The notes beneath the pieces are model-generated. The model did no database searches, was not told where the DNA came from, and was given only the letters and a program-made list of their open reading frames with translations. From the NCBI GenBank assembly GCA_030141605.1, contig JAQGDQ010001446.1:1-22500 (forward strand): 22,500 nucleotides of DNA, in the 5' to 3' direction. Positions 1 to 8,569 of this stretch are shown one piece after another. Every line of letters starts with the position of its first letter. Position 1 is the stretch's first letter. A program made the position numbers and the translations under genes. Source of the stretch: Tubiluchus corallicola (lineage: Eukaryota > Priapulida > Priapulimorpha > Priapulimorphida > Tubiluchidae).

Positions 1-691
1 TGAGATATAGGCTGTGCACTGAAAAACATGACCTTGAGAAAATCACTGTTAAAGTCAGCCATTGTTTTTTGTCGCGTTTCTACAAAACACTTAACAACCG
101 CACAAACGTTGGTTGCTAAGGACTTTGCAAGAAGACATTGCAGTTATGTTTAAATCCAGTAGGTGGCTCTTTTTGACGAAGATCTGGGCTTTGCAACAGA
201 AAAAAACCAAAGCAAAATGACAGCTTCTACGAGCTGCTTTTGGAGCTTGAAAATGTACAAGTTTTTTACACTTTCAGCACAACTTTCTAAACAGAAACGT
301 GGGTAAGGAACTTCAAAATTAAATTTTTAGTGTTTTTGAAAAACTTTCTTGATAATTTGATGCTTGAATATAAAATTTCAATATACTTAACGTTAGTTTT
401 TATAAAATACGAAAAATTGACATTTGACCATATTTTTGGATCATTCTACTTTGAGGCATCATAACGTATTTTTAACTATGCCGACTTATGGACGGTTTTG
501 GCCTGCAAGCACATAAATATAGAGAATATATGGTGACTTCTGAGATGCCAAGAATAATTATAATTGCAAATTAAACGCCTTACATGAGGAGTAAACAAGA
601 TAGGATGTAATTTTTCCTAAATTAAACAAACAAACTTGGAATTTTTGGCCATTAACTTTCTTCTATAGCAAATCTGTACTGAGGGTGCACG
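1..691. other. Intron 9 sequence, AT-rich, no recognised feature
   Basis: I see no coding similarity, array or repeat boundary here. A possible 3' splice site on the minus strand (TGTTTTTCAG at 21-19) is noted under rejected items. Confidence 0.5.
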
Positions 692-1092
692 CAGGGGTGT
701 ACCAAGACTTGACGACGCCCTAGGCTGTCAGTTCAGTCCGCCCCTCTATTTTGAATTTATGGTTGTTTATGTAATGAACAGGTTAAACAATTACTTGTGG
801 TGTATTAGAAACACTATTATCCTAGTTTTTACGTGGTCATTGTTAATTATGAGTATTTGCGTAGCGCTTGCTTGTTTGTGTAATACCTTGCACCTGTTCG
901 CTATGTGGCACTTATATGAAAGCTTATCTCAGTAACTGCCTGTGGTGTGTTATAAAATACTCCCTTTACATGACTGTGAAAGTACACACATTTTTTGAGG
1001 AGAATAATAATTTTTCTTGAAAAGTGTGACGCCCTTCAAACTTTGGCGCCCTAGGCTATAGCCTAGTTACCCTATTGGTTAATACCCCCCTG
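692..1092. mobile_element. hAT-like non-autonomous element (MITE)
   Basis: The left end reads CAGGGGTGTACCAAG and the right end, on the opposite strand, CAGGGGGGTATTAAC, so they form imperfect terminal inverted repeats. Both ends carry a subterminal GCCCTAGGC. The flanking octamers GGTGCACG and GTGGCACC agree at five of eight positions, weak support for an 8-bp target duplication. CAGGGG-type ends with nearby CCCTAG are common in hAT elements. There is no transposase ORF. It lies in intron 9. Confidence 0.55.
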
Positions 1093-1207
1093 GTGGCACC
1101 ATCAGCAGGCTTTCATACCACCTTGCTTCGCTATACGCGGTTTTTGGCGCCATCTGTAGAAAGAAGGCGCTTTCGTCGTGTGAAGAAAGCACTTTAATGT
1201 AGTTTAC

Positions 1208-1323
1208 CTGAAATTTTTGAGATGAGCGTATACTTGTCTTCACTGAGATCATTGCGTATCAAATCTTTGACAATATCCTCAACCGTTATAGCTGCCAGTG
1301 AGTTCAGACCAGAAGATACTGTA
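1208..1323 (-). CDS. SLC5-like symporter, coding exon 9 (residues 350-388; last exon in window)
   Basis: This 116-nt exon has acceptor TTTGGTTTTGCAG and donor GTAAAC (phase 2 in, phase 1 out). It completes Ser350, then encodes TVSSGLNSLAAITVEDIV and a charged tail KDLIRNDLSEDKYTLISKIS. The Ser-Ser pair at residues 353-354 of this protein falls where NIS has its Na+-site Ser353/Thr354, as I recall that literature. S-L-A-A-x-T-V-E-D is the standard motif. The next exon should begin with two bases finishing a codon opened by G; I could not place it with confidence in 1-1207. Confidence 0.94.
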
Positions 1324-1462
1324 CTGCAAAACCAAATTGAGGACAATAAGCACATTAATAAGTTCATTCAGTTGCTTTTAAATTTCAAGAGTTATGCAGC
1401 CAATGAGGTTAAAGAGAAACTGAACCAAATCTTAAACTATAACTCAAAGCAATTTATAAAAT

Positions 1463-1934
1463 ATTGAGAGAGAACATACTATTTTTTCAAAAATCACTTA
1501 TTACGACACAAACACAATTTCACGCTCGCGCCACTAGTTCTTCGCTGTTACATGTATTTCGCCATCTGCTAGTTAGACGGGCACTAGCGACTGCATTTCT
1601 GAAACGCGTTGCACAAAAACAAGTGCTGTACCTCCCAGTTCAGATGTGTTAGTTTGCGACGAACTACACACGTCCGACAGCTCTTGCGTGACCACAGCTG
1701 CAAATTTGAACTTTAAATTTTTATCTTAAAACTTGCCTAGTTTTAGTTCAACACGCTGAATATCTTACAGTAGCACTGTACTTCAATTTTCTCTTTCGTA
1801 AACACGTGTAACACGCTCGTGGAATATTTTTTGCTGTTGAAAATTATGTTAGTTTGTGATGTCATCAATAATTGGGCTCGCGCAGTGTTAAGTGTAACCT
1901 AGATTAAGTTTTTAATCTATTATTTAATTATCAG
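1463..1934. repeat. Dispersed ~470-bp repeat, copy A (unclassified)
   Basis: It aligns along its whole length, same orientation, with 10067-10541. Shared blocks include GCGCCACTAGTTCTTC, ATCTTAAAACTTGCCTAG, ACACGCTCGTGGAATATTTT and the terminal AATCTATTATTTAATTATCAG. Homology stops abruptly after TATCAG in both copies, which marks a real element end. I found no terminal inverted repeat or coding potential, so class is unknown. It lies in intron 8. Confidence 0.75.
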
Positions 1935-2265
1935 GAATAAATTGTCATTCATTAGGCCTCGTTTTCAATGGTGTGGTCATTACATACCAGCACAGTGTGT
2001 TCCAACGAAGTTTGGCTGTTGTGCGCATGCGACCACGTGCACACGTCAGAGGCAAAGTAGAGAAAGTACTGTCGCTCATACAGTTTGTTGTCAGTTGTCA
2101 CATACTTCAGTGATCACGCGTGAACTACGACAATTTAGGATACTCGTAAGCATTTTTTTAGGATTTTATCAAGTTTCCGTACAAACGTTCATACGTTTGT
2201 TTGTTTAAAATTACAATTACCATTGTTTGTTTCGTTTTACACAGTATTAAAACAATGGCTACACA
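1935..2265. other. Intron 8 sequence without recognised feature
   Basis: This is unique-looking sequence ending in a short CA/TA microsatellite (about 2264-2280). Plus-strand reading frames here have no family resemblance and no ATG-led structure worth calling. Confidence 0.4.
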
Positions 2266-2279
2266 CACATATATATATA

Positions 2280-2776
2280 TCGGAAGACAATAGAGTGTGT
2301 GCCAAGAGAGTCAGTTATTGATCACATTGATGGAACTGCAGCGTCGACTGTGGCTGAGCAGTGCGATCCTTGAACCACTGGAATGGCCTCTCCAGGGCGC
2401 ACGCCTGGGCAAGGTGTATGGAGATCCTGAGTTGCTCAGACAACAGGAACCTCTTCTCTTCCTCCCTGGTGTAGTCCAAAGGAAAGCGGAGCGATAAGTT
2501 TGGCACCAGGTTGGCTGCAGGAGCTGCCGGAATCAGTGAGCATGCTGCACTGGTCCGCCTTCGGGGCTCCACTCCTGATTTGGAAGGTTTACTCCTCTAC
2601 ACATGGCCGTTGGGTCAGTTGACCTCCTCCGCCCTCTAGCCGTTGGTTGCTTGTGCAGCTCCTCCGCCTAGTGTCGAGATACAGTGTGGACATCCAGCAA
2701 GCCTACAGCACCTGGCATTCCTAGGCGGTCACCCATCCAAGTACTACCAGACTCTACGTTGCTTAACTTCGGTGAT
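2280..2776 (-). mobile_element. 5S-rRNA-headed SINE-like element, copy C (5' truncated)
   Basis: Read on the minus strand, the element starts inside a 5S-rRNA-like module (ATCACCGAAGTTAAGC..., then a box C-like GCCTAGGAATGCCAGGTG). It continues through a GC-rich body shared almost base for base with 17640-18045 and ends GTCTTCCGA. The first third of the 5S head is missing and replaced by a (TA)n tract at 2774-2794. Another TA/CA tract abuts the other end. The body keeps an open frame of about 85 codons (2315-2572, no ATG) with the same peptide as the 17520-18045 copy, e.g. SLRFPLDYT and QLRISIHLAQACAL. Confidence 0.85.
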
Positions 2777-2794
2777 ATATATATATATATATAT

Positions 2795-3312
2795 AACCGC
2801 ATAGAAACGTAGCCACTGGGAGCGGGGGGGGGGCAAGCCAGCCCAACTCAGTGCCAGTCACAAACCCGGTTGAATAGGGAGGGTTAGGGTCAGGAAGGCA
2901 TCCGCCTGTAAAAACTGCGCCAAAACCTTCTATGAATGAGTCGGTGAGACCTAAAGGGAAAGTCCACAAAGAAGTGGTCAGACCCACTCTAATCTATGGG
3001 CTGGAAGCAGCTTCTCTAAAGAAGACCGAAGAGAAGAAAATGGGTGTGGTGGAGATGAGGATGTTGAGATGGATGGTGGGAATAACAAGAAGAGATAAAA
3101 TTAGAAATAATAATATCAGAGGAACAGTAAAAGTAGTGGAAGCCTCGCAAGATTGCGATGGTATGGACACCTGAAAAGAAGAGTCGGTGAAGATCATGTG
3201 GGAAGGGAAGACATAAATGAAGAGATGGTCAACAACAGGAATGCGTGGAGAAGATTCACAACGGCGACCCCGCACAGAGAAAAGCTGGGAAGAAGAAGAA
3301 GAATATAAAACG
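2795..3312 (+). mobile_element. RTE-like LINE remnant, C-terminal reverse transcriptase end
   Basis: About 2947-3165 encodes VVRPTLIYGLEAASLKK, then EMRMLRWMVGITRRDKIRNN. After a frame change near 3145, LRWYGHLKRRVGEDHV and AWRRFTT follow, ending GRRRRI-stop at about 3307. YG-x-E...EMRMLRWM-x-G-x-TR-x-D-x-IRN is the well-known C-terminal segment of RTE-type and related endonuclease/RT proteins. The last codons run into a GAAGAAGAAG tail. The upstream 2795-2930 stretch (CAGTCACAAACCCGG..., GTCAGGAAGGCATCCG...) resembles sequence often associated with such elements, from memory. The copy is truncated and frameshifted, and antisense to the symporter gene, in intron 8. Confidence 0.8.
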
Positions 3313-3354
3313 GCATAGAAATTGCTAAATACAAGGGCTAAATTGACCACTTAC

Positions 3355-3443
3355 CTGAGTGCACCGCTAAATATACAGGCTGTAAAAAGTCCTGGCAACC
3401 CAGGCAGGAAGCTTAGAAACTCCAGAGCAAAATATGGAAGCAA
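3355..3443 (-). CDS. SLC5-like symporter, coding exon 8 (residues 321-349)
   Basis: This 89-nt exon (phase 0 in, phase 2 out) has acceptor AATTTTTCTAG and donor GTAAGT. It encodes LLPYFALEFLSFLPGLPGLF and TACIFSGALS up to the split serine. L-P-G-L-P-G-L-F and F-S-G-A-L-S are signature residues of the substrate/sodium-binding helix region. Confidence 0.95.
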
Positions 3444-3631
3444 CTAGAAAAATTCATTAATATTATTACTATGCTTTTTTATACTTCAGGCAGCTACGTT
3501 CATGCTATAGGCACGTATTCTATATGTGTTTTGTAAAAAATAAGTAGTGCGTAAGCTACACATGGAATGTTTGTCTAAGAGCTGCCCTCTAAGAGATATC
3601 GACAATCATATTTTAACATACTAGAAAGCAA

Positions 3632-3740
3632 AATTAAAGGAAAAGTCAACCTTTCTGGGAAGATGGGCTTATTTCAATGTTTGCGAAAAATGTTAAAAGG
3701 TTTTAGTAATACATGCGTGACAAGCGTTTCGTATAATTAC
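3632..3740 (+). repeat. Dispersed repeat related to the flank of the 36-bp array
   Basis: The segment TTAAAGGAAAAGTCAACC, followed by TTTCTGGGAAGATGGGC and ending near CGTATAATTA, aligns with 13927-14012 (TTTAAAGGAAAAGCTAACT, then CTCTCGGGAAGTTGAGC). This single copy lacks the 36-bp array, so it shows what the unexpanded element end looks like. Confidence 0.6.
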
Positions 3741-3825
3741 TCCATTCAATTCAATTCAAGTTTATCTACCAGTAACTACGACCATATAAAATTCAAATAC
3801 AGTACTAACATGAAATAAAATCAGT

Positions 3826-3853
3826 GTGTATATATATATATATATATATATAT
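3826..3853. repeat. (TA)n microsatellite
   Basis: About 13 uninterrupted TA units after a short GT run, in intron 7. Confidence 0.9.
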
Positions 3854-3940
3854 TTGTTTTTAGAATTCTGATTTAGTCAAGATTTTATTTGTAACTAGAA
3901 GCCGATTTAAGTAAAGAAGTATTTTAAAACAAAAGATTAA

Positions 3941-3983
3941 TCATCATCACCATCGTCATCATCATCATCATCATCATCACCAT
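3941..3983. repeat. (ATC)n microsatellite
   Basis: Imperfect ATC/ACC triplets, one of three ATC/GAT tracts in the window. It may be the tail of an eroded LINE, as the tract at 10737 appears to be. Confidence 0.85.
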
Positions 3984-4240
3984 TTACACACAACAGGTAC
4001 ACCTACGTTCTGTTGCGCATACGTGAGAGTGTTTGCTTATTTACCAAAGCTAAGCAAGAAAAAGCCTGGTTAGCGAATGGGTTGACGACAATGCAGAAAA
4101 TTGTTTTGGCGCGATTCTGTCTATCATATTGCACACAGTTCAGAGAGAACATGGTGGGCTTCCAAACATGGGTGACACAATTGTGCCAATTCCTGTGACA
4201 GTGGGCGGACAGAGAATTTGTAATTAATACGTGAAAATAC

Positions 4241-4370
4241 CTGATCAGAAGCAGTGATATATTCAGCGTCTATGGGATCACAATCTACGTAAACTGCGTA
4301 CATGACCAAACCCACAATGCACTCTAGTGAGACAATGATAGTTAAACCTGGGAAGATAGACCACATTGCT
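4241..4370 (-). CDS. SLC5-like symporter, coding exon 7 (residues 277-320)
   Basis: This 130-nt exon has acceptor TTTATTTCAG and donor GTATTT. The first base completes Lys277. The rest encodes AMWSIFPGLTIIVSLECIVG, a helix, then LVMYAVYVDCDPID and AEYITASDQ. The D-C-D-P motif after the helix and the closing S-D-Q, just before the LxPYF of the next exon, are typical of the branch. The start on the intron side is fixed by phase agreement with exon 6. Confidence 0.94.
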
Positions 4371-4402
4371 CTGAAATAAATACAAGAAAACTTTTTAATA
4401 AA

Positions 4403-4429
4403 GATGATGATGATGATGATGATAATGAC

Positions 4430-4476
<47 letters not shown>

Positions 4477-4526
4477 CGATGATGATGATGATGATGATGA
4501 CGATGACGATGACAATGATGATGATG
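4403..4526. repeat. (GAT)n microsatellite
   Basis: About 40 GAT/GAC triplets. The long polyhistidine reading frame on the minus strand is a by-product of the repeat. It lies in intron 6, about 30 bp upstream of the exon 7 acceptor on the sense strand. Confidence 0.95.
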
Positions 4527-4773
4527 TCGAAGACGATCAGTTTTCCAGATTACAAACTTATTTGTATTTGCTAAACGACTTTCGTGTGCAACTGAGAGAT
4601 TTACACACACATGGTCTGTAAACACACATACGGTGAAAGGTGTTTTTCGCTAAAGGAGGTGTAATAAAAAAAACTATTCAGATTTTGAACACTCTGAAAT
4701 AATCTAAATTGGTATCATTTAGACATGTCTTATGGTAGCACTAGGTGTCGTCGGAGGTAAAAATAAAAATAAA

Positions 4774-5121
4774 AGGTCCAAAGTAGGTCCTTGTGGCACT
4801 CCAGACTGAACAGTGTTATTACTTACTGCTTTATATAGACAAATAACAGACGTTTGTGCAAGGTCCAAAGTAGGCCCTTGTGGTACTCCAGACTGAACAG
4901 TGTCATTACTTACTGTTTAATATAGACAAATAACAGACGTTTGTGCAAGGTCCAAAGTAGGCCCTTGTGGCACTCCAGACTGAACAGTGTCATTACTTAC
5001 TGTTTAATATAGACAAATAACAGACGTTTGTGCAAGGTCCAAAGTAGGTCCTTGTGGCACTCCAGACTGAACAGTGTTATTACTTACTGTTTAATATAGA
5101 CAAATAACAGACGTTTGTGCA
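4774..5121 (-). repeat. Four-copy 87-bp tandem array built from a LINE reverse transcriptase fragment
   Basis: Units start at 4774, 4861, 4948 and 5035 with an exact 87-bp period and few substitutions. On the minus strand the unit encodes NTVQSGVPQGPTLDL, which matches the (S)GVPQGS-x-LGPLLF motif of non-LTR reverse transcriptases. The lowest-coordinate copy continues LLFLFLP into unique sequence. Three copies carry a TAA upstream of the motif where the fourth has a sense codon. The array is in intron 6 and transcribed in the same direction as the gene. Confidence 0.88.
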
Positions 5122-5216
5122 AAAACCATAACACAAGCACGTTTTTCAGTTACAGCTTCTTAACCTCTTTTTACCTTTGGGTTTTGTTATTAATCATTTT
5201 GTTTATTTTTGTTTAC

Positions 5217-5357
5217 TTTCTAATTTCTGTCAATGATTTGCAAGCGAGACACCGTTGCACTGAAGCCTGGTTCACACCATACATAGAGAGAACAGTGAAT
5301 CCGCCTCCTATTACCACACCCCAAACTGTGTGTCGCATTTTCAAGTCTGGTTTAAAA
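5217..5357 (-). CDS. SLC5-like symporter, coding exon 6 (residues 230-276)
   Basis: This 141-nt exon has acceptor TTTCTATTTCAG and donor GTAAAC. It encodes FKPDLKMRHTVWGVVIGGG and then a helix with FTVLSMYGVNQASVQRCL. R-H-T-x-W and Y-G-V-N-Q-x-x-V-Q-R are standard SLC5 motifs. The usual tyrosine after VQR is cysteine here, a mild oddity. The exon ends CKSLTEIR plus two bases of a lysine codon. A T-rich plus-strand tract (A-rich on the sense strand) starts just upstream of the acceptor. Confidence 0.95.
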
Positions 5358-5399
5358 CTGAAATAGAAAAGCAAATCATGCATACAGAAGAAAGAAAAA

Positions 5400-5780
5400 A
5401 TATGTTTTGTTGTTGTTCATCCTATTTTTTGTTTATATGTTTATTTGTTCGATTAGGTGGTTGTTTTATTGGCTGTTTTTTGTTTGTTTACTGGTTCTTT
5501 TGCTTATTTTTGTTTGTTTGTTTGTATTTTAGTATTTTATTCATTTGTTTACGTGTTTGCTTTTTACGTTTCTTCAGTTTTTTAGTTGTTAGTGTTCTTT
5601 GTATTTGTTTGTTTGTTGCATGCTTTACTTGTTTTTTGTTTGTATCTTTGTTTTCCTGTGTGTTAGTTTGTTTATTGTTGTTTGATTGTATGTATGCTCG
5701 TATGTTTGTTTATTTGTCTGTTGTATGCTTGCTTGTTTTCTTGGTTTCCTGCCTGTTTATTTATTTTTTCGTTTGACTTT
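5400..5780. repeat. T-rich, TTTG-type low-complexity tract
   Basis: Long runs built from TTTGTTTG, TTTATTTG and similar words. It accounts for the apparent cysteine/phenylalanine-rich reading frame on the plus strand. On the sense strand of the gene it is an A-rich stretch in the short intron 5, just upstream of the exon 6 acceptor. Confidence 0.8.
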
Positions 5781-5933
5781 TTATTTTCATATGTCACGTG
5801 ACAAAAAATAACCAAGAAATTTAAAAAAACCGTTACATTAATTACAATAAATAATTAATGAAGTTGAAACTGTTACACAAAACAATAACTACTAAAAGAC
5901 TGTTTGTTTACAAACCGAAATCAATCAACTTAC

Positions 5934-6088
5934 TTGAAAAAATCGATTCTGCCTCCTTCTTCAGCTATTTGAAAAGCTCTTTTAAAACCTCCAACTTCGA
6001 TGCTTCCAATTATCGTTACAGTCAATAAACCAGTGAAAATGACAAACATTTGAAACACATCGGTCCACATTACAGCTTTCATGCCACC
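5934..6088 (-). CDS. SLC5-like symporter, coding exon 5 (residues 179-229)
   Basis: This 155-nt exon (phase 0 in, phase 2 out) lies between the acceptor TTTTGTCTAACAG and the donor GTAAGT. It opens with GGMKAVMWTDVFQ, among the most conserved SLC5 motifs (GG-x-K-A-V-x-W-T-D). A hydrophobic helix follows (MFVIFTGLLTVTIIGS), then an acidic/basic loop ending GGRIDFF. The split codon AA|T gives Asn with the next exon, producing DFFNF. Confidence 0.96.
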
Positions 6089-6204
6089 CTGTTAGACAAA
6101 ATTTCAATGATTATATTAGATAAAATGTTTGTGGTTACATACTTGTTTAAATCTTCCAAATATATCTCTTTAATTAATAATTCTGTATGAGTACGTTGTA
6201 TAAC

Positions 6205-7230
6205 TGTGAACTGAAACCTGTGAGCTGAAACCTGGGTGAACTGAAACCTGGGTGAACTGAAACCTGTGAACTGAAACCTGTGAACTAAAACCTGTGAACT
6301 GAAACCTGGGTGAACTGAAACCTGTGAACTGAAACCTGGGTGAACTGAAACCTATGAACTGAAACCTGTGAACTGAAACCTGGGTGAACTAAAACCTGTG
6401 AACTGAAACCTGTGAACTGAAACCTGGGTGAACTGAAACCTGTGAACTGAAACCTGGGTGAACTGAAACCTGTGAGCTGAAACCTGTGAACTGAAACCTG
6501 TGAGCTGAAACCTGGGTGAACTGAAAGCTGGGTGAACTGAAACCTGTGAGCTGAAACCTGTGAACTGAAACCTGTGAACTGAAACCTGTGAACTGAAACC
6601 TGGGTGAACTGAAACCTGTGAGCTGAAACCTGGGTGAAGTGAAACCTGGGTGAACTGAAACCTGTGAGCTGAAACCTGTGAACTGAAACCTGTGAACTGA
6701 AACCTGTGAACTGAAACCTGGGTGAACTGAAACCTGGGTGAACTGAAACCTGTGAGCTGAAACCTGTGAACTGAAACCTGTGAACTGAAACCTGTGAGCT
6801 GAAACCTGTGAACTGAAACCTGTGAACTGAAACCTGGGTGAACTGAAACCTGTGAACTGAAACCTGTGAACTGAAACCTGGGTGAACTGAAACCTGGGTG
6901 AACTGAAACCTGGGTGAACTGAAACCTGTGAACTGAAACCTGTGAACTGAAACCTGTGAGCTGAAACCTGTGAACTGAAACCTGGGTGAACTGAAACCTG
7001 GGTGAACTGAAACCTGTGAACTGAAACCTGTGAACTGAAACCTGTGAACTGAAACCTGGGTGAACTCAAACCTGTGAACTGAAACCTGGGTGAACTGAAA
7101 CCTGTGAACTGAAACCTGTGAACTGAAACCTGTGAACTGAAACCTGGATGAACTGAAACCTGTGAACTGAAACCTGTGAACTGAAACCTGTGAACTGAAA
7201 CCTGGGTGAACTGAAACCTGTGAACTGAAA
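6205..7230. repeat. Two-state 14/16-bp minisatellite (~70 units)
   Basis: Units are either TGTGAACTGAAACC (14 bp) or TGGGTGAACTGAAACC (16 bp) in mixed order, with about 1026 bp in total. A GAGCTG variant occurs several times, and wherever I read it, it is in a 14-bp unit. The minus strand has no stop codon in any frame of either unit, so the long reading frame over the region is an artefact of composition. The array ends directly at the broken 5S-headed element at 7231. It lies in intron 4. Confidence 0.95.
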
Positions 7231-7410
7231 ACAGGGCACGCGCCTGAGCAAAGTGTATGGAGATCCTGAGTTGCCCAGACAACAGGAACCCCCTCTCTAC
7301 AGCACCTGGTATGCCTTGGCGCTCACCCATCCATGTGCTAACCAGGCTCTGTGTAGCTTAACTTTGGTGATCAGACGAGAACCGGTGTTTTCAACGTGAT
7401 ATTGCCGTAG
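7231..7410 (-). mobile_element. 5S-rRNA-headed SINE-like element, copy E (internally deleted)
   Basis: On the minus strand it starts CTACGGCAATATCACG with a complete 5S-like head (TCTCGTCTGATCACC; GGTTAGCACATGGATGG; box C-like CATACCAGGTGCTGTAG). It then jumps from GCTGTAG straight to AGAGGGGGTTCCTGTTG. The intervening ~250 bp present in the 17520 copy are deleted, with AG/GAG shared at the junction. It is truncated at GCGTGCCCTG, where the 14/16-bp minisatellite begins. Confidence 0.85.
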
Positions 7411-7849
7411 TCTTAGAAGTATCAAGGCTTGTTTAAAGGTCAAACATACTGCACATTCTCAAGTTTAAGTTTTTACACAAAACCATAAAGAAAATACTCT
7501 AACCGAGATCTTCCGATAATAATAACTTCTTTGGTGGTTTATATAAATGTAAATCTGGTGTGAAGTTGTTATTCCCGAAGAAAGTTCGCGTTTTGCACGT
7601 TAGATGACGCCAGTAGCGCTTTACTGTTTCAGAGAATACAAGGACGCGGTATCCAAGGAAGCCGTTGCTAGGACATTTGTTTGCCTGCGATTTTCCGAAG
7701 CTTCACGAGAAATACCGAACAAAATGTTTTGGAGGGAAATGCAACTTCGAAGCTGGATTGTATAATTAGGTCAGAAAGCTCGATCAGAAAATTAATGAAA
7801 TTATTGTAACATTTTAAGTAACGATTAACTCTTTTATTTACATAACTGC
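7411..7849. other. Intron 4 sequence without recognised feature
   Basis: No array, family motif or repeat boundary recognised. Confidence 0.4.
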
Positions 7850-8410
7850 CATTTTCAGGTACAAATTCTCTCATAAATTATTGCCTCCCTTATTTACTGA
7901 TTATTTTTGTTTGAATGCTGAGATACATAATTACGGCACACGTTATAGACTGAACTATCACTACATACAGTGCAACACAAATGTTAGAAAATGTTCTATT
8001 AAATACAATGGCCCTTACATATGGAATTCAATTGCTCCAGCTATTAAAAATGCCAACTCGCTGTCCATATTTAAAAAAATATAAATTAAACTTACTTGAA
8101 ACATATAACTGAGCATTCAATCATGATTTGTTGTTTTTCATTTTCAAAAACTTCCCCTCTAGTATAATAATATTTTTATTACTTCCCACCCGTATTTATA
8201 TTTGTATATATTGTAATATTGTATCTGTATATATTGTAATTTTTTTCGTAACTAATTCTAGTGGCCTACCATCTTAGGTCTCTAGCGCAGAATTCATGAA
8301 TTGTATCATAATTTTGTATTAACAAAAACTGATTATCGATGCACATGTAATGTATATGTATATGTTTATTGCGAAATAAATCTATTAAATGTAAATATAA
8401 TCTAATCTAA
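7850..8410 (+). mobile_element. 5'-truncated non-LTR LINE, C-terminus and 3' UTR
   Basis: From about 7854 the plus strand encodes YKFSHKLLPPLFTDYF, then HNYGTRYRLN and GPYIWNSIAPAIKNANSLSIF followed by KKI-stop at 8084. LLPP-x-F...HNY-x-TR...G-x-x-xWNS-xP-x-I...SLSxFKK is the standard C-terminal pattern of CR1/Jockey-like LINE reverse transcriptases. A 3' UTR follows, with AATAAA at 8375-8380 and a short AATCT-type tail. It is antisense to the symporter gene. Confidence 0.85.
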
Positions 8411-8486
8411 AACTTGTTTTAACGTTAAATTTCACTTCTAAATTCAATGCTAATATCAAGTGGTCAAAACTGCCTGTACAACTTAC

Positions 8487-8554
8487 TATTGTGGTGTAGA
8501 AAGTGCAGACGATTCCCATCGAACATACAGACAACCAAACATTGAGTCCAGTAA
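8487..8554 (-). CDS. SLC5-like symporter, coding exon 4 (residues 156-178)
   Basis: This 68-nt exon completes a valine codon and encodes TGLNVWLSVCSMGIVCTFYT then TI, before the donor GTAAGT. It matches the conserved VTG-L-x-W...G-V-V-C-T-F-Y helix of SLC5 proteins. The acceptor reads TTTTATAAACAG. A 58-bp tandem array starts only 15 bp upstream of the exon on the sense strand, so the acceptor region is directly next to the repeat. Confidence 0.94.
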
Positions 8555-8569
8555 CTGTTTATAAAAGAA

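Noticed and set aside
1-18. Possible tenth exon of the symporter at the left edge (acceptor TGTTTTTCAG on the minus strand, then VHSLYL in the required phase)
   Set aside because: Only six codons are visible and they do not match the expected family sequence well; other acceptor-like sites occur nearby.
1942-2208. 88-codon plus-strand frame
   Set aside because: No ATG start, no family resemblance, and it lies in an intron next to a dispersed repeat.
4395-4625. Polyhistidine-rich minus-strand frame
   Set aside because: Translation of the (GAT)n microsatellite.
5330-5776. 148-codon hydrophobic plus-strand frame
   Set aside because: Low-complexity TTTG-rich DNA; it also overlaps exon 6 antisense.
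6389-7330. 313-codon minus-strand reading frame with HRFQFTGFSSQVSVH repeats
   Set aside because: It is the 14/16-bp minisatellite read through frames that contain no stop by composition, then the 5S-headed element.
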